DNA of 45,521 nucleotides from Clostridium sp. CAG:288 (GTDB lineage: Bacteria; Bacillota_I; Bacilli_A; RFN20; CAG-288), in assembly GCA_000437395.1 (NCBI GenBank), contig FR898191.1:1-45521 (forward strand). Direction: 5' to 3'. Under the pieces are notes generated by a model. The model saw only the letters and a program-made list of their open reading frames with translations. It searched no databases and was not told the DNA's origin. This document shows, one piece after another, positions 25,997 to 34,926 of the stretch; position 1 is the first letter of the stretch; each line of letters opens with the position of its first letter. A program made the position numbers and the translations under genes.

Positions 25997-26209
25997 ATGA
26001 CTAAAACTATAAAAATAACAACTGAATATATAAAACTAGATCAATTGCTAAAAATTGCAGGATATGTTCAGACTGGTGGGGAAGCTAAAGTCTTCATTGC
26101 AACTTCAAACATATTGGTTGAAGGTGTTCCTACTTGGGCAAGAGGAAAGAAAATATATCCAGGATATGTAGTTAATGTCGGAGACGACGAATTGCATATA
26201 TGTATGTAA
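25997..26209 (+). CDS. yaaA: S4-domain RNA-binding protein YaaA
   Basis: A 70-residue S4-like protein (IKLDQLLKIAGYVQTGGEAKVFI, then GYVVNVGDDELHI). The family lies between dnaN and recF in most Bacillota and is thought to bind RNA, perhaps on the ribosome. The place, length and motif all match. It overlaps the recF start by ten bases in another frame, so translation of the two is probably coupled. Confidence 0.9.
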   Translation: MTKTIKITTEYIKLDQLLKIAGYVQTGGEAKVFIATSNILVEGVPTWARGKKIYPGYVVNVGDDELHICM

Positions 26210-27297
26210 AAAGTCTAAACCTAAAATCTTTTAGAAATTATGATAATGTTTCTGTGTCGTTTGAACCAGGAATTAATTTCATAGTTGGAAATAACGGAAC
26301 CGGGAAGACAAATTTAGTTGAAGCTATTTACTTTTTATCTTTATCAAGATCGTTTAAAAAATGTTCAGATGAAGATCTTATAAAAAGAGATAAAACATCA
26401 GCTGAATTAACAATAGAATATTTTTCTGAAAAAGATAAAGAAGAACATCTTATAGGTGCTACTATTACGAAAAAAGGAAAAGCTTTTTATTTTGATAGAG
26501 AAAAAGTACCTCAATTATCCAAGGTGCTAGGAAATCTTAGTTCGACTTCCTATGATCCTAGCTCTGTGTTTATGTTTAAAGATGACCCACAAGAAAGAAG
26601 AAGATTTCTCGATGAAACATTAGGTGTTCTTTCTAAAGATTATCTTTATACATTAAGTAGATATAAAAAAATACTAAAAGAAAGAAATACAGCTTTAAGT
26701 CAAAGTGAATACGATAGAGACGTTTTAGCGGTTCTAACGAAAGAATTGATAAAATGTGATTACATTATAGCAAAGCAAAGATTTGGCCTTGTAGAAAGAC
26801 TGAATACGCTTGTAGATGAGATATTTAGAGAAATAGAACCAAATAAAAAGTTAGAGCTAAAATATGTTTCTACTTTGCCTAACATAACCGATTCAAAAAC
26901 ATTTATGGAACAAGTTGAAATTCTCTTTGAAAAAAAGAAGAGTGAAGAAGCTATAAAAAAGTGTACTTTGATAGGAATTCATAGAGACGATCTAAAAGCT
27001 AAAATAGATAATCAAGATTTAGATTCTTATTGCTCACAAGGACAAAACCGTTTAGCTACTTTTGCTTTAAAAATGGCAGTTGCTAAATTAATAGAAGAAA
27101 TCAAAGGTGAAAAGCCGATAATAATCTTAGATGATGTTTTATCTGATTTAGATATAACAAGATGTAAAAACATTCTTATGTACCTAGAAAAAGGCGGTCA
27201 GACATTTATAACTGTCGCTGAAATAGGAAAAGTAGAATTAACAAAAAATTATAAGCTTTATGAAATTGATAATAACGAAATTGTAAGGAGAAGATAA
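26200..27297 (+). CDS. recF: DNA replication and repair protein RecF
   Basis: SMC-like ATPase that helps load RecA at gapped DNA with RecO and RecR. The 365 residues show Walker A GNNGTGKT (30-37), the Q-loop and DEAD-like middle (SSVFMFKDDPQERRRFLDE), the signature YCSQGQNRLATFALKMA, and Walker B IILDDVLSDLD with the D-loop. Length is typical. The ATG at 26200 lies inside the end of yaaA, and gyrB begins one base after the recF stop, so the genes are one operon. Nothing unusual is seen in the motifs. Confidence 0.96.
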   Translation: MYVKSLNLKSFRNYDNVSVSFEPGINFIVGNNGTGKTNLVEAIYFLSLSRSFKKCSDEDLIKRDKTSAELTIEYFSEKDKEEHLIGATITKKGKAFYFDREKVPQLSKVLGNLSSTSYDPSSVFMFKDDPQERRRFLDETLGVLSKDYLYTLSRYKKILKERNTALSQSEYDRDVLAVLTKELIKCDYIIAKQRFGLVERLNTLVDEIFREIEPNKKLELKYVSTLPNITDSKTFMEQVEILFEKKKSEEAIKKCTLIGIHRDDLKAKIDNQDLDSYCSQGQNRLATFALKMAVAKLIEEIKGEKPIIILDDVLSDLDITRCKNILMYLEKGGQTFITVAEIGKVELTKNYKLYEIDNNEIVRRR

Positions 27298-27298
27298 A

Positions 27299-29341
27299 AT
27301 GGAAGAAAAAGAAGAAAAAGTTGAAGTGACATTAGACTCAAACGATCCAACAGAAAACTTTGATTCTGAAAAAGTCGATATTGAAAATATCACTGCAGAA
27401 GAAGAAAGAGAACAAGAAAAAGCTAAAGAAGATTATGATGCTAGCGATATTCAAGTTCTTGAAGGTTTAGCTCCAGTTAGAATGAGACCTGGTATGTACA
27501 TTGGTACAACTTCAGAAAGAGGTCTCCATCACTTAGTAAGAGAAATTGTTGATAATGCCGTCGATGAATCTTTAGCAGGTTATTGTAAAAATATTACAGT
27601 AACATTAAATAAAGATGGTTCGGTTACCGTTACTGATGATGGCCGTGGTATACCATGTAATATTGTTGCCAAAACAGGTAAGTCAGGCGTTGAAACAGTT
27701 TATACTGTTCTTCATGCAGGTGGTAAATTCGAAGGATCTAATGGATATAAAGTATCAGGCGGTCTTCACGGCGTTGGTGCCTCTGTCGTTAACGCTTTGT
27801 CTAGTTGGGTAGAAGTAGTTGTTTATCGTGAAGGTAAGATTCATAAAATCAGATTTGAAAATGGCGGTAATGTTGTTGGAAACGGCTTAGAAATAGTTGG
27901 TGATTGCCCAATAACAAAAACAGGTACAACCGTAACATTTAAGGCTGATCCAACAATTTTTACTCAAACTACAGTTTATCAATATTCTGAAATCAGAGAT
28001 TATTTAAGACAAACAGCTTATTTGAATGCTGGGTTAAGCTTAACATTAACAGATGTAAGAGATGAAGAACCAGTATCAGAAACATTCTGCTATGCTGGTG
28101 GTATTAAAGAATATGTCGCTTACATTAATGGTGGAAAAGAAACCGTTTTTGATGATGTATTATATTTTGATGGCAAAGCAGAAGATATATTCGTCGAAGC
28201 TGCTTTCCAACCAACAAAGAGCTCTATATTTAATATGAGATCTTTCTGTAACAATATTTGTACAGCTGGCGGTGGTACTCACGAAGAAGGGTTTAGATTA
28301 GCTTTAGGTCGTGAATTAAATAACTTCTTCCAATTCAAAGAATGGTTAAAAGATAAAGATGACAATTTCTTATATGAGGATTTAACAGAAGGCTTAACAG
28401 TAGTTATTTCTGTTAAACACCCAGATCCACAATACGAAGGACAAGTTAAAGATAAATTAGGAAACGCAGAAGTCCGTAAAGTTGTCTCTTCTGTTGTAGG
28501 CGACAAATTAAAGCAATGGCTTTACGAAAATCCAAAGCAAGGAAGATTGTTCTTCGAAAGAGCTTTAAGTGCTTATAGAGGTCGTAAAGCAGCTGAAAAA
28601 GCAAGAAAGAATGCTCAATCAAAGAATTCTTTGGGTGGTTCAATGCCTGATAAGTTAGCAGATTGTATTTCAAAGAATCCAGAAGAGAGAGAATTATTCA
28701 TAGTTGAAGGTAACTCAGCTGGTGGCTCTGCTAAAAATGGTAGAGATAACTACACCCAAGCAATCTTGCCTTTAAGAGGTAAAATCCTTAACGTTGAAAA
28801 AGCTCAAGCAACTAGAATTGAAAAGAATGCTGAAATTGAAAATATGATTCAAGCAGTTGGTGCTGGTTATGGTGATCATTTCGATATCAATAAAATTAGA
28901 TATCACAAAATCATTATTATGACCGATGCTGATGTCGACGGCTCACACATTAGAATATTGCTATTAACATTCTTCTATCGCTTTATGAAGCCTTTAGTTG
29001 AACAAGGATACGTCTATATAGCTCAACCACCATTATATAAATTAACATACGCTGGACACGATTATTATTGCTTTAAAGAAGAAGAATTAGAGCCTTTAAA
29101 AGCTAAGCTTCCTCCTAAGGCAAAATATGCTTTACAACGTTATAAAGGTCTTGGTGAAATGGATGCATCTCAACTTGCTGAAACAACAATGGAAAAAGAT
29201 AAAAGAAAAATGCTTAGAGTCACCGTTGAAGATGCTATGGAAGCAAATAACGCTTTGACAGATTTGATGGGTGAAAACGTAGAACCACGTAAAGATTTCA
29301 TTACTGCAAACGCTAAGTTTGTTAAAAATCTCGATATTTAA
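27299..29341 (+). CDS. gyrB: DNA gyrase subunit B
   Basis: ATPase and TOPRIM subunit of gyrase. The 680 residues show the GHKL site (EIVDNAVDESLAG, DDGRGIP, GGLHGVGASVVNAL), the TOPRIM domain and the C-terminal YKGLGEMDASQL tail. The first 45 or so residues are an extra acidic stretch before the usual start region YDASDIQVLEG. In TOPRIM the sequence is VEGNSAGGSAK: Asn472 stands where almost all GyrB proteins have Asp (E. coli Asp426). The metal-binding Asp residues in TDADVDGSH are intact. AAGGAG before the ATG confirms the start. It lies one base after recF and 14 before gyrA. Confidence 0.97.
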   Translation: MEEKEEKVEVTLDSNDPTENFDSEKVDIENITAEEEREQEKAKEDYDASDIQVLEGLAPVRMRPGMYIGTTSERGLHHLVREIVDNAVDESLAGYCKNITVTLNKDGSVTVTDDGRGIPCNIVAKTGKSGVETVYTVLHAGGKFEGSNGYKVSGGLHGVGASVVNALSSWVEVVVYREGKIHKIRFENGGNVVGNGLEIVGDCPITKTGTTVTFKADPTIFTQTTVYQYSEIRDYLRQTAYLNAGLSLTLTDVRDEEPVSETFCYAGGIKEYVAYINGGKETVFDDVLYFDGKAEDIFVEAAFQPTKSSIFNMRSFCNNICTAGGGTHEEGFRLALGRELNNFFQFKEWLKDKDDNFLYEDLTEGLTVVISVKHPDPQYEGQVKDKLGNAEVRKVVSSVVGDKLKQWLYENPKQGRLFFERALSAYRGRKAAEKARKNAQSKNSLGGSMPDKLADCISKNPEERELFIVEGNSAGGSAKNGRDNYTQAILPLRGKILNVEKAQATRIEKNAEIENMIQAVGAGYGDHFDINKIRYHKIIIMTDADVDGSHIRILLLTFFYRFMKPLVEQGYVYIAQPPLYKLTYAGHDYYCFKEEELEPLKAKLPPKAKYALQRYKGLGEMDASQLAETTMEKDKRKMLRVTVEDAMEANNALTDLMGENVEPRKDFITANAKFVKNLDI

Positions 29342-29355
29342 GGAAGGAGAACAAT

Positions 29356-32064
29356 ATGTTATTAGAAGATGAAGAAAAATTCGAAGAAGAAGAAACAGAT
29401 TCTGAAGAAGCTAATGATGAGTCTCCTGTAGAAGTTTCTGAAGAAGAAGAATCAAAAGAAGTAGGAAATGTTATAGAGGGCGTCGAAGAAGGAATTAAAG
29501 GCGGATTAGGAGAAACAGAAATCGGATCTGAAATTAAGAATTCTTTCTTAGACTATGCAATGTCTGTTATCGTTTCACGTGCTTTACCAGATGCAAGAGA
29601 TGGCTTTAAACCAGTTCACCGTCGTATTATATATGGCATGGCTGCAATGGGTATGTATCCAGATAAGCCGTTTAAGAAATCTGCTCGTATTGTCGGTGAC
29701 GTCATGGGTAAATATCACCCACACGGTGACTCAGCTATTTATGGTACAATGGCACGTTTAGCACAAGATTTTGCTATGCGTTATACTCTTGTCGATGGTC
29801 ATGGTAACTATGGTAGCCAAGATGGTGATGAACCAGCTGCTATGCGTTATACTGAAGCAAGATTATCAAAACTTTCACTTGAAATGGTTAAAGACATGAA
29901 TAAAGACACTGTCGATTTCATGGACACATATGATGGTGAAGGTAAGGAACCACAAGTTTTACCAGCAAGATTCCCTAACTTATTAGTAAATGGTTCTAGC
30001 GGTATTGCTGTTGGTATGGCAACAAACATACCACCACACAACCTTAAAGAAACAATAAGTGCATGCCAAGCTTTATTAAAGAATCCAGAATTAACACCAT
30101 TAGATTTAATGGTAAATTATATGCATGGTCCTGATTTTCCTGGCGGTGGTTTAATCGTTGGAAGAAGTGGAATCAAAAAATATTTTGAGACAGGACAAGG
30201 TGTAGTAAAAGTTAGAGGTAAATACTCTATCGAAGAAAATAACGGAAGAACTTCAATCGTATTTACAGAAGTTCCATATATGGTCAACAAGAAAGAATTA
30301 GCTAAGAAAATAGTTGAACTTGCTGACAATAAAGTTATAGAAGGCATATCAAGCATTAACGATTACTCTTCACACAAAATTGGAACACGTTTCCAAATTG
30401 ATTTGAAAAAGGGAGCAAATGTTGAAATTGTTTTAAACCACTTGTTTAAATATACAAAACTTCAAGATTCATTTGCTGTTAATATCTTAGCCCTTGATAA
30501 CGGAGCACCAAAAGTATTAAACGTTAAACAAGCTTTAACTATTTATAATAAATTCCAATGTGAAGTTATTGAGAGAAGAACAAAATTCGATTTAAACAAA
30601 GCTCAAAATAGACGTCATATTTTAGATGGTTTATTATTAGCGATAGATAATATCGATGAAGTTATTAGTATTATACGTTCAACTAAAAATCCAGACGAAG
30701 CTTCTACTAAATTAATCGAAAGATTTGGCTTTACAGATGTTCAAACAAAAGCTATTCTCGATATGAAGTTGCAAAGATTAACAGGTTTAGAAAGAGATAA
30801 ATTATCTGCAGAAGATGCCCAATTAGTTCAAGACTGTAATAGATATCAACAAATTCTTTCAGACTCAGGTTTATTAAAAGAAGTTGTTTATAACGAATTA
30901 GAAGAAGTTAAAAACAAATACGGTGATGAAAGAAAGACAGAAATCAGCGATATAGAATTCTCAGAAGCTGATGAAGACTTGATTGAAGATGAAGAAGTAT
31001 TAATAGCTTTAACACAAGACGGTTATATCAAACGTATGTCTACCGATGAATTCAGAATTCAAAATCGTGGTGGAATTGGTGTTATAGGCATGACGACAAA
31101 ACAAGATGATGTCGTCTCTATAATGACACATTCAAGAACCAAGATTGATGTTCTTTTCTTCACAAATTTAGGTAAAGTATATCGTATTCGTGGATATCAA
31201 ATTCCTGAAGGTGGAAGAACAGGAAAAGGTCTTCCAGTAGTTAACTTATTAAAACTCGGCGAAGGAGAAAGAGTATTATCAATTATTTCTGCTACCGATT
31301 ATGATGAAGGTAAATATTTGTTCTTTGCAACTAAAAACGGTATTGTTAAGAGAACAAAAGCTGAAGAATTTAAGTTGATTAGAACAGATGGTAAGATTGC
31401 TATATCATTAAATGAAGGAGATAGCTTAATAGATGTAAAAATGACTGATGGTAGTGCAATTATTTGCTTAGCTGCAAGTTCAGGCAAAGTTTGTACATTC
31501 TATGAGACAGATGTAAGAACAATGGGCAGAAGTGCTGCTGGTGTTAAAGGTATCACCCTTGACGGTGCACAAGTTGTTGGATGCTCAACATCGCTTGAAG
31601 GTGCAAAGATTTTAGCTATATCTGAAAACGGTTATGGAAAAATAACTGAAGGAACAAAATATAGATTAACATCTAGAGGATCTAAAGGTGTTATGACAAT
31701 GAAAGTTACCGATAAAGTTGGTGGCTTAGTTACTATCAAAGCTGTCGATGGAGATGAAAATATCTTAATTATCACAGCTGAAGGTACAGTTATGAAGACA
31801 TCGTTAACACAATTGCCAGAGGCTGGAAGAGCAACTCAAGGCGTAAGAGTTATTAGACTTAAAGATGGTGAGCATATCTCATCTATCGCAATAGAAAAGA
31901 ACGCTGAAAAAGTAATCGAAGAAGCAAAAGAAGAAGAAAAAAATATCGTTAAAGAGAAGAATGCAGACAATTCTTTAAATGAGCTTTTAAGTAGAGCTAA
32001 AGAAGACTATGAAGAAGACTCACAAGAAGAGGATTCTGATGATGAATCAGAAGAGCAAGATTAA
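29356..32064 (+). CDS. gyrA: DNA gyrase subunit A
   Basis: DNA-cleaving subunit of gyrase. The 902 residues show the winged-helix quinolone pocket HPHGDSAIYG (121-130) and the catalytic Tyr165 in AAMRYTEAR. The C-terminal beta-pinwheel has a GyrA box reading QNRGGIG, so it is gyrase and not ParC. Gly130 occupies the position of E. coli Asp87, usually acidic. An extra acidic N-terminus of about 55 residues (DEEKFEEEETDSEEANDE and more) and an acidic C-terminal tail (EEDSQEEDSDDESEEQD) frame the protein. GGAAGGAGAACAAT before the ATG supports this start, so the extension is probably real. The downstream glycosyltransferase gene overlaps its end. Confidence 0.97.
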   Translation: MLLEDEEKFEEEETDSEEANDESPVEVSEEEESKEVGNVIEGVEEGIKGGLGETEIGSEIKNSFLDYAMSVIVSRALPDARDGFKPVHRRIIYGMAAMGMYPDKPFKKSARIVGDVMGKYHPHGDSAIYGTMARLAQDFAMRYTLVDGHGNYGSQDGDEPAAMRYTEARLSKLSLEMVKDMNKDTVDFMDTYDGEGKEPQVLPARFPNLLVNGSSGIAVGMATNIPPHNLKETISACQALLKNPELTPLDLMVNYMHGPDFPGGGLIVGRSGIKKYFETGQGVVKVRGKYSIEENNGRTSIVFTEVPYMVNKKELAKKIVELADNKVIEGISSINDYSSHKIGTRFQIDLKKGANVEIVLNHLFKYTKLQDSFAVNILALDNGAPKVLNVKQALTIYNKFQCEVIERRTKFDLNKAQNRRHILDGLLLAIDNIDEVISIIRSTKNPDEASTKLIERFGFTDVQTKAILDMKLQRLTGLERDKLSAEDAQLVQDCNRYQQILSDSGLLKEVVYNELEEVKNKYGDERKTEISDIEFSEADEDLIEDEEVLIALTQDGYIKRMSTDEFRIQNRGGIGVIGMTTKQDDVVSIMTHSRTKIDVLFFTNLGKVYRIRGYQIPEGGRTGKGLPVVNLLKLGEGERVLSIISATDYDEGKYLFFATKNGIVKRTKAEEFKLIRTDGKIAISLNEGDSLIDVKMTDGSAIICLAASSGKVCTFYETDVRTMGRSAAGVKGITLDGAQVVGCSTSLEGAKILAISENGYGKITEGTKYRLTSRGSKGVMTMKVTDKVGGLVTIKAVDGDENILIITAEGTVMKTSLTQLPEAGRATQGVRVIRLKDGEHISSIAIEKNAEKVIEEAKEEEKNIVKEKNADNSLNELLSRAKEDYEEDSQEEDSDDESEEQD

Positions 32065-33040
32065 AGTGTTGCTTTATGCCGACCGAAAGGTCGGCAATTC
32101 CCTTGTTATAGAAAGAGTTATTTATAATCTTAAACAATCACTAAAAGCAGCAAATATTGATTTTACAGAAGATATCGATGACGAATATGATATTGCTCAT
32201 TTTTTATCTGCAAGAGACATTATTGCAAATGAATCGACACTTATAAAAAATAAAGCACCTATTATTCTTCATGGTTTTTGCGATTACGAAGATTTTGAAA
32301 TTACTTCTTTAGGAAATTATGCTTTAAAGAAAGAAACAGAAAGAGTAGATAATTTAGTAGATGCAATTTTAGTTGGATACAACGCTCAAAAAACAATTTT
32401 GAGACACATGAATATTTCAACACCTATTGTTGTATTACCACCAGCTAGCGAATATAAAATAGATAAAAAGAATAAGTACAACCTTAGTGCGTTTAGAAAG
32501 TGTTATGGTTTAGATGAAAATGCTCCAGTTATTATTAATTTTGGAGTTTATAATCCTGACAATGGCTTTAACGATTACGAATCTTTAGCTAGAATAATGC
32601 CAGATGTAGAGTTTTTCTTCTTTGGAGCAAGAAATGGATTATTCAATGCTTCGGAGCATTACAATAAAGCAAGTTCACTCACAAATCTACACTATGAAGA
32701 AATGTTACCATATGAACTTTATGACTCTGCTATTTGTACAACAAGTGCGATTGTTTTAACGGGACAATTCCATGTTGAAAGTGTTATTCTTCACGAAGCT
32801 ATGAATAATGGATTACCTATTATTTCAGCTAAAAACGGTATGTTGTTTGATCTTCTTATAAACGATAAAACAGCGACAATAGTAGATAGCTTTGATTCTT
32901 TATATAATGCTGTTGTTAATATTAATAAGAATGAAGTTATTCTTGATAACGCTAAAGAATTAACAAATACATTCGACTATGAGAAAAAAGGTCAAGCACT
33001 TAAAGAAATGTACGAAAAAATAATAGAAGAATCAAACTAA
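32039..33040 (+). CDS. GT4-type glycosyltransferase
   Basis: A GT-B fold glycosyltransferase of the GT4 kind. The C-terminal half has APVIINFGVYNPDNGF, the donor-site loop HVESVILHEAMNNGLPII (the E-x7-type motif) and a Rossmann-like arrangement. The N-terminal half has LLYADRKVGNSLVIERVIYNL. It probably moves a sugar from a nucleotide donor to a lipid or wall acceptor; no neighbour tells which. The start at 32039 (or the next ATG at 32042) was chosen because AAGAGGA is 5-8 bases upstream. Either lies inside the end of gyrA, so translation is coupled to gyrase. A glycosyltransferase in this position is unusual. Confidence 0.75.
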   Translation: MMNQKSKIKVLLYADRKVGNSLVIERVIYNLKQSLKAANIDFTEDIDDEYDIAHFLSARDIIANESTLIKNKAPIILHGFCDYEDFEITSLGNYALKKETERVDNLVDAILVGYNAQKTILRHMNISTPIVVLPPASEYKIDKKNKYNLSAFRKCYGLDENAPVIINFGVYNPDNGFNDYESLARIMPDVEFFFFGARNGLFNASEHYNKASSLTNLHYEEMLPYELYDSAICTTSAIVLTGQFHVESVILHEAMNNGLPIISAKNGMLFDLLINDKTATIVDSFDSLYNAVVNINKNEVILDNAKELTNTFDYEKKGQALKEMYEKIIEESN

Positions 33041-33077
33041 CAACTTATATTAAGAAATAAAAAACGGAGATTTAAAA

Positions 33078-34733
33078 ATGGAAAATTTAGAATTTTCGCC
33101 TCAAAGAACGGTCATGTCTTTTAGACGATATTTATTAAATACAGTTTTACCAATTATATGTTACGGAGGTATTGTTGGATCATTAGTTGGTGTAATTGTT
33201 TGGGCATATAATTTTGCCGCTGAAAAAATTTCAGAAACAACATTAGAAATATACACTTATGTCGGTCAAAAATTATATTTTTTACCTTTATTACTATTAG
33301 GGTTAATCGCCTTAGCATTTATCGTTTGGGTAATAATCAAAATAATACCTGAAATTAAAGGTAGTGGTATTCCTTATACTGAAGGTGTTATGCGTGGACA
33401 AATAAAGTATAGAACAATACATGTTTTTGTCGGAACTATTCTCAACTCGTTTATATCTTTCTTTGCTGGTTTACCATTAGGCGGTGAAGGACCGAGTGTT
33501 CAAGTTGGCGGTGTTATTGGACAAGGAGTTGACCAGGTGTTTGAAAAAGTCGACCCACGTGCTAAAGCGTTTAATAGATTAGCAATAACTGGTGGCGCAA
33601 GCGCTGGTTTAGCTGTTGCTTTTAATGCTCCATTAACCGGAATTATTTTTGCTTTGGAAGAAGGTCACAAAAGATTCTCTCCTTCAATTTTCTTAACATC
33701 AGCTTCTTCAGTATTGTTTGCTACTTTAATTTCAAGATTACTAAGATTAGCAACCACTGGAACATTTTCAGGATACTTTATGTTTAAAATGGTAGATCTT
33801 GAATCGATACCATTAAACAATTTATGGATGTTATTAATCTTAGGTATTCTTATTGGTTTAGCTGCTGCCTTATTTTCTAAGATCCAAGTAGTTACTAAAG
33901 TATTATTAGATAAATTTAAAATTCCAACATTAGCTAGATTGATTGTAGCCTTTGTCTTAGTCGGAATTATAGGTGTATTTTTAACTGATATCTTAGGTGG
34001 TGGAAGTGGCTTAATTAAAAAAATCGCTGCTTTAGATTTTACTTGGCAAATGTTATTACTATTGTTAGTTATAAAATTATTCCTTATCGCTGTTTGTTCT
34101 AATTCAGGAACAACAGGTGGCTTATTCGTTCCTATGTTAGCTATTGGTGCTTTGTTTGGTGGCTTATTTGGACATCTATTTATGGCTATGGGAATGGAAG
34201 AAGTTTACTATAGAACGATGGTTATTATTTCTATGAGTGCCTTTATGGGTGGTGTAGTTAGAGCCCCTCTAACAGCCATGGTTCTTATTGCAGAAGTAAC
34301 AGGATCGTTAATGTCTGGTTTCTTTGAAACAGGCATAGTAATTTGTTTAGCTTATTTCACAGTAGAATTATTAGATATTCAACCTCTTTATGATACATTG
34401 CTTGAAGGAACTCTTTATCAATTACATAAAGGTCAAGAAAGAAAAATTGTTACTTTTGAAATTAATATTGAAGACGGTTCATTTGCAGCTGGTAGAGCAA
34501 TTAGAGATATACTTTGGCCATCTGGCTGCATTGTTCAAAAGATTGTTAAAAAGAATAAAGAAGGTCAAATTGTTTCAAGAATGGATAAAGATGGAGAAAG
34601 ACTTATCCATGCAGGTGATGTATATATTATTCAAGCTGAAACATATAACGAAGAAGAGCTTAGAGAGCAACTCGATTGTTTAGTTTTAAACCCAAAAACA
34701 GTAAAAATTAAAAAACAAAAAAGCGGAAATTAA
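33078..34733 (+). CDS. ClC-family chloride/proton antiporter with RCK_C domain
   Basis: A 551-residue ClC protein. The anion-site motifs are GSGIP (95-99), GGEGP (135-139, with gating Glu137) and GGLFVPMLAIG. A second acidic pair at 194-195 (FALEEGHKRF) fits the inner proton glutamate, so it is more likely an exchanger than a channel. The selectivity loop is that of chloride, not fluoride, carriers. Residues about 455-535 are an RCK_C (TrkA_C) domain (FEINIEDGSFAAGRAIRD, then IHAGDVYIIQAE), which in some proteins binds cyclic di-AMP. CGGAGA lies upstream of the ATG. It is separated by 37 bases from the glycosyltransferase gene and ends in a strong terminator. Confidence 0.95.
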   Translation: MENLEFSPQRTVMSFRRYLLNTVLPIICYGGIVGSLVGVIVWAYNFAAEKISETTLEIYTYVGQKLYFLPLLLLGLIALAFIVWVIIKIIPEIKGSGIPYTEGVMRGQIKYRTIHVFVGTILNSFISFFAGLPLGGEGPSVQVGGVIGQGVDQVFEKVDPRAKAFNRLAITGGASAGLAVAFNAPLTGIIFALEEGHKRFSPSIFLTSASSVLFATLISRLLRLATTGTFSGYFMFKMVDLESIPLNNLWMLLILGILIGLAAALFSKIQVVTKVLLDKFKIPTLARLIVAFVLVGIIGVFLTDILGGGSGLIKKIAALDFTWQMLLLLLVIKLFLIAVCSNSGTTGGLFVPMLAIGALFGGLFGHLFMAMGMEEVYYRTMVIISMSAFMGGVVRAPLTAMVLIAEVTGSLMSGFFETGIVICLAYFTVELLDIQPLYDTLLEGTLYQLHKGQERKIVTFEINIEDGSFAAGRAIRDILWPSGCIVQKIVKKNKEGQIVSRMDKDGERLIHAGDVYIIQAETYNEEELREQLDCLVLNPKTVKIKKQKSGN

Positions 34734-34735
34734 GA

Positions 34736-34772
34736 GCAAGAAAACTTTAAAAGGTTTTCTTGCCTTTTTTTT
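34736..34772 (+). terminator. Intrinsic terminator of the gyrase operon
   Basis: GCAAGAAAAC/GTTTTCTTGC, perfect 10-bp arms around an eight-base loop, followed by C and a run of nine T. Confidence 0.93.
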
Positions 34773-34926
34773 ATCTAAATAATACGGGTTGTATAAAAAA
34801 GTAATAAAAAATCGCATTTTATGGGCTTGTGCACCTTTTTTCTCACAAAAACATGTAAAAACATCAAAAATTCTATTGAACATATAAATATTTTTATTAA
34901 ATAATGAGAACGCAGAGGGAAGGAAT

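Noticed and set aside
33078..34733. Fluoride (CLC-F type) carrier
   Set aside because: The GSGIP and GGEGP loops are of the chloride type, and no fluoride riboswitch was recognised upstream.
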